From: Paenibacillus montaniterrae
GTDB taxonomy: Bacteria > Bacillota > Bacilli > Paenibacillales > Paenibacillaceae
DNA length: 64,000 nt
Assembly: GCF_018403185.1 (NCBI RefSeq)
Contig: NZ_BOSE01000001.1
Coordinates: forward strand, 806,001 to 870,000
Reading direction: 5' to 3'
Each line of letters begins with the position of its first letter. Position 1 is the first letter of the stretch. Positions 61,207 through 64,000 of this stretch are shown in pieces. The notes beneath the pieces are model-generated. The model made no database searches. It was not told where the DNA came from and saw nothing but the letters and a program-made list of their open reading frames with translations. The position numbers and the translations under genes are program-made.

Positions 61207-62418
61207 TTAAAAATTTAGCATATGGCCAAGCTTTTCCTGCTTCGTATGCAGATACTTCTCATTGTCCTTATTATGCTGCAGCTGAATCGGAACGCGCTCG
61301 ACAACCTCAAGGCCATAGCCCTCCAGCCCTTTAATTTTGCGCGGATTGTTCGTAAGCAAGCGAATTTGCTTAACGCCCAAATCTCGTAAAATTTGTGCGC
61401 CGATGCCGTACTCCCGCAAATCAGCCGGGAAGCCCAGCTTTATGTTCGCCTCTACCGTATCAAGACCTTCCTCCTGCAGCACATACGCCTTCAGCTTATT
61501 AATTAAGCCAATGCCGCGTCCTTCCTGGCGCATATACAGCACAATGCCGCTGCCTTCCTGCTCAATCCGCTGCAAAGCAGCTTCAAGCTGCGGTCCGCAG
61601 TCGCAGCGATGCGAATGAAATACATCGCCCGTCAAGCATTCGGAATGAACACGCAGCAGCACCGGCTTGCTGGAATCAATTTCTCCTTTAACAAGCGCCA
61701 CATGCTCCTTGCCGTCCAGCACATTCGTATAGGCAACTATGCGGAACTCGCCAAAGTCAGTCGGCAGCTTGCAGGAAACCTCGCGATTGACCAGCTTCTC
61801 TGTATGGCTGCGATATGAGATAAGATCCTTAATTGTAATCAGCTTTAATTGATGCTCTTGCTTGAACTTGATCAAGTCATCAAGCCGCGCCATCGTTCCA
61901 TCCTCTTTAATAATTTCGCAGATGACAGCAGCGGGCTTGGAGCCAGCCAATCGCGCAAGATCAATTCCCGCTTCCGTATGGCCTGCACGCTGCAGCACCC
62001 CGCCTTTTTTGGCGATGAGCGGAAAGATATGGCCCGGTCTGCGAAAATGCTGCGGCTTCGTATGCTCATCAATCAGCGCCTGCACCGTCATCGCCCGCTC
62101 ATGGGCAGAAATTCCTGTTGTAGTCGAGCTATGGTCGACCGAAACGGTAAAGGCCGTTCCGTGGTAATCGGTATTATGATTGACCATTGGCGGCAAATCC
62201 AGCTCTGCAGCCCGCTCCTCGGTAATTGGCGCGCAGACAAGGCCTCTTGCTTCCTTGATCATGAAGTTGATCGCGTCCGCTGTTGCGAATTCCGCCAGCA
62301 CTACCAAATCACCTTCATTTTCCCGATCCTCATCATCAACGACGATTACAAGCTTCCCTTGCTTTAAATCCTCAAGCGCCTGCTCGATACTGTCAAACAC
62401 AATTTGCTCTTGTTCCAT
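61207..62418 (-). CDS. ribBA: Bifunctional DHBP synthase / GTP cyclohydrolase II
   Basis: 403 residues. The N-terminal half makes 3,4-dihydroxy-2-butanone 4-phosphate ([30 protein letters not shown]). The C-terminal half opens GTP (zinc site [38 protein letters not shown]). Both halves are complete. Between ribE and ribH. Confidence 0.97.
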   Translation of the reverse strand: MEQEQIVFDSIEQALEDLKQGKLVIVVDDEDRENEGDLVVLAEFATADAINFMIKEARGLVCAPITEERAAELDLPPMVNHNTDYHGTAFTVSVDHSSTTTGISAHERAMTVQALIDEHTKPQHFRRPGHIFPLIAKKGGVLQRAGHTEAGIDLARLAGSKPAAVICEIIKEDGTMARLDDLIKFKQEHQLKLITIKDLISYRSHTEKLVNREVSCKLPTDFGEFRIVAYTNVLDGKEHVALVKGEIDSSKPVLLRVHSECLTGDVFHSHRCDCGPQLEAALQRIEQEGSGIVLYMRQEGRGIGLINKLKAYVLQEEGLDTVEANIKLGFPADLREYGIGAQILRDLGVKQIRLLTNNPRKIKGLEGYGLEVVERVPIQLQHNKDNEKYLHTKQEKLGHMLNF

Positions 62419-62441
62419 GCTGTTTCACTCCTCCTCGCAGT

Positions 62442-63098
62442 TTACATAAAGCCGTGCTCTTGCAAAAATGCTGCCGATAGCTTCGATTGCTTGCCTGCCT
62501 CTCTAGCTTGAAAGCCTAGCAAATGCTCAACGTATTTGCCGATAATATCGCATTCGATATTAACAATTTCTCCTGGCTTGCGGTATTGCAGCGCGGTTTG
62601 CGCCAATGTATGCGGGATAATCGATACAGTGACCGCTTCTTCTGCAACATCGACAACGGTTAAGCTGATGCCGTCTATCGTAATGGAGCCCTTCGGGATA
62701 ATATAGCGCAGCTGCTCACGATCATGCAGCTGCAGCGTATAAACGACAGCGTTGCTATCCTCGTAGCTCGACTTGATCGTTGCCAAGCCATCCACATGCC
62801 CCTGCACAATATGTCCGCCGAAGCGGGAGCCGATCTGCATCGCTCGTTCAAGATTAACGGCTCCGCCCTTTTTTAACGAGGACAGCGAGCTGCGACGGTA
62901 GGTTTCCGGCATAACATCAGCAGTGAAGCTGGAGCTGTTGAAGCTAGTAACAGTCAAGCAAACTCCATTAACCGAGATACTGTCGCCAAGCTTCACCTCC
63001 TCAAGCACCTTGCTCGCCTGGACAGTGAGCAGCATCGCTTCCCCTTTGCTCGTTACATGGCTAATATGGCCAATCTCTTCTATTAAACCTGTAAACAT
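62442..63098 (-). CDS. ribE: Riboflavin synthase alpha subunit
   Basis: 218 residues: two lumazine-binding repeats, MFTGLIEEIG...SISVNGVCLTVT and HIVQGHVDGLA...SITIDGISLTVVD. Dismutes two dimethylribityllumazine molecules into riboflavin. Follows ribD by 21 bases. Confidence 0.96.
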   Translation of the reverse strand: MFTGLIEEIGHISHVTSKGEAMLLTVQASKVLEEVKLGDSISVNGVCLTVTSFNSSSFTADVMPETYRRSSLSSLKKGGAVNLERAMQIGSRFGGHIVQGHVDGLATIKSSYEDSNAVVYTLQLHDREQLRYIIPKGSITIDGISLTVVDVAEEAVTVSIIPHTLAQTALQYRKPGEIVNIECDIIGKYVEHLLGFQAREAGKQSKLSAAFLQEHGFM

Positions 63099-63119
63099 AT
63101 CACTTCCCCCTTGCTTGCG

Positions 63120-64000
63120 CTATTGCTGGCTGCTTGAATAGCGCGGGTAGCCGATAATACGAATATCTTCACCAACTTGCGCCACTTCTACCTCTTCCAG
63201 CGTATAAGCGTCCTGCATCAGCTCAACACCCGCCATATCGAAGAGCGCAGGCGAATCGGCGCCGCCGACAATTTTCATTCCATAGTAAAGCACCAGCTTG
63301 TTTACGAAGCCTGCTTGCAGCATCGCTCCATTAAGCTTGCCGCCGCCCTCCAGCAAAATCGAGCTGATTTCATGCTCGCCAAGCCATTGCATAGCTGCGT
63401 GAAGATCGACTTGCTCGCCAGCACCACAGCGAACGACCGTAACGCCATATTGCTGCAGCTGTTGTTCGTGATCGCGACTTGCAGCTTCGGTTGTGAGCAC
63501 AATTGCCCGCTGTCCGCTATGCTGAATTACTTTGGCGCTCGCAGGCGTCCGCAGCTTGGCATCGACAATTATCGGGATTGGCTGCTTTGCTTCCACCTCG
63601 AGTCTCGTTGTCAAGGATGGATCGTCCTGCAGCAGAGTATTGACGCCAATCATAATCGCTTGATGCTGATGGCGCAGCGTGTGTACCTCAGCGCGTGCTG
63701 TAGCGCCGCTAATCCATTGCGAGCTCCCCGTTTTCGTAGCTAGCCGCCCGTCCAGAGTGGAGGCTGATTTCAAGGTTACGAAAGGCCGCTTCGTCGTAAT
63801 GTAGTGATTGAATATTTCATTCAGCTTTTTGGCGCGAGCCTCAAGCACACCTACCTTCACTTCTATGCCCGCCTGCTGTAATACCTTGATGCCACTTCCC
63901 GCCACGAGCGGATTCGGGTCCAGTGCGGCTACAACGACACGGCTAATGCCGCGTTCAATAAGCAAATTTGCACAAGGAGGCGTTTTTCCGAAGTGGCTGC
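63120..64000 (-). CDS. ribD: Riboflavin deaminase/reductase RibD (partial, 5' end off right edge)
   Basis: The frame is open to the right edge. The last codons before the edge read HFGKTPPCANLLIERG, whose PPCA is the second zinc-ligand motif of the N-terminal deaminase domain, so the start lies beyond 64000. The C-terminal reductase domain is complete (VTLKSASTLDGRLA, ILLEGGGKLNGAML). The rib operon promoter and any FMN riboswitch would also lie beyond the edge. Confidence 0.95.
   Translation of the reverse strand, partial: SHFGKTPPCANLLIERGISRVVVAALDPNPLVAGSGIKVLQQAGIEVKVGVLEARAKKLNEIFNHYITTKRPFVTLKSASTLDGRLATKTGSSQWISGATARAEVHTLRHQHQAIMIGVNTLLQDDPSLTTRLEVEAKQPIPIIVDAKLRTPASAKVIQHSGQRAIVLTTEAASRDHEQQLQQYGVTVVRCGAGEQVDLHAAMQWLGEHEISSILLEGGGKLNGAMLQAGFVNKLVLYYGMKIVGGADSPALFDMAGVELMQDAYTLEEVEVAQVGEDIRIIGYPRYSSSQQ

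Overview
The window is a chromosomal segment of an endospore-forming, low-to-mid GC Gram-positive bacterium, most likely Paenibacillaceae (Paenibacillus or a close relative). The evidence is spoIVA, spmA/spmB, dacB, ypeB, a SpoVIF-type protein and ytfJ; a menaquinone/heptaprenyl module; strong AGGAGG ribosome sites; and a backbone gene order that follows the Bacillus subtilis ypeB-cmk-der-gpsA-spoIVA-hup-mtrB-hepS-menG-hepT-ndk-cheR-aro-trp-hisC-tyrA series. Almost every gene lies on the minus strand.

Layout from left to right. (1) 1-9045: a visibly AT-richer island holding a lasso-peptide biosynthetic operon, transcribed right to left. In transcription order it encodes a MauE-like membrane protein, a MauD/TlpA-like thioredoxin, the B2 leader peptidase, a 50-residue precursor gene (7342-7494), two half ABC exporters, a radical-SAM/SPASM enzyme, a PqqD-like recognition protein, an HPr-kinase-like peptide kinase and the lasso cyclase, which runs off the left edge. 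The precursor matches the lasso leader pattern and predicts a Gly1-Glu8 ring, two cysteines outside the ring and a C-terminal Ser. (2) 9190-9523: a junction with the probable operon promoter and a candidate small RNA on the plus strand, with a consensus promoter, a cre-like box and a strong terminator. (3) 9568-25178: tyrA, hisC, trpABFCDE, aroH, aroB, aroC, cheR, ndk, hepT, menG and hepS. The trpE leader carries a run of GAG/UAG triplets typical of TRAP binding, and the TRAP gene mtrB is in the same window at 26489. (4) 25289-45681: hup, spoIVA, a YphF-like lipoprotein, two ferredoxins, gpsA-plsY-der, an S1-domain protein, plsC-like gene-cmk, ypfB-ypfA, ypeB, prsW, a MecA-family adaptor, and small membrane or unknown proteins. 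(5) 46107-57547: serA, then resE-resD-resC-resB-resA (respiration regulation and cytochrome c maturation), rluB, spmB-spmA and dacB. (6) 57875-64000: ytfJ, a DUF2953 gene, scpB-scpA and the riboflavin operon ribH-ribBA-ribE-ribD, cut by the right edge.

Three families of short non-coding repeats are scattered between genes. R1 is about 170 bp with GTTCAAAAAGC-type inverted ends, plus internally deleted remnants. R2 is about 115 bp with ends GGAGCAAAGCATCC. R3 is about 67 bp, in tandem pairs, with CATGAAAAGT palindromes placed directly against the ribosome binding sites of resB and dacB.

No tRNA, rRNA, CRISPR array, transposase or prophage gene was seen. Gene names rest on recognised motifs and conserved order. 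No database search was run.
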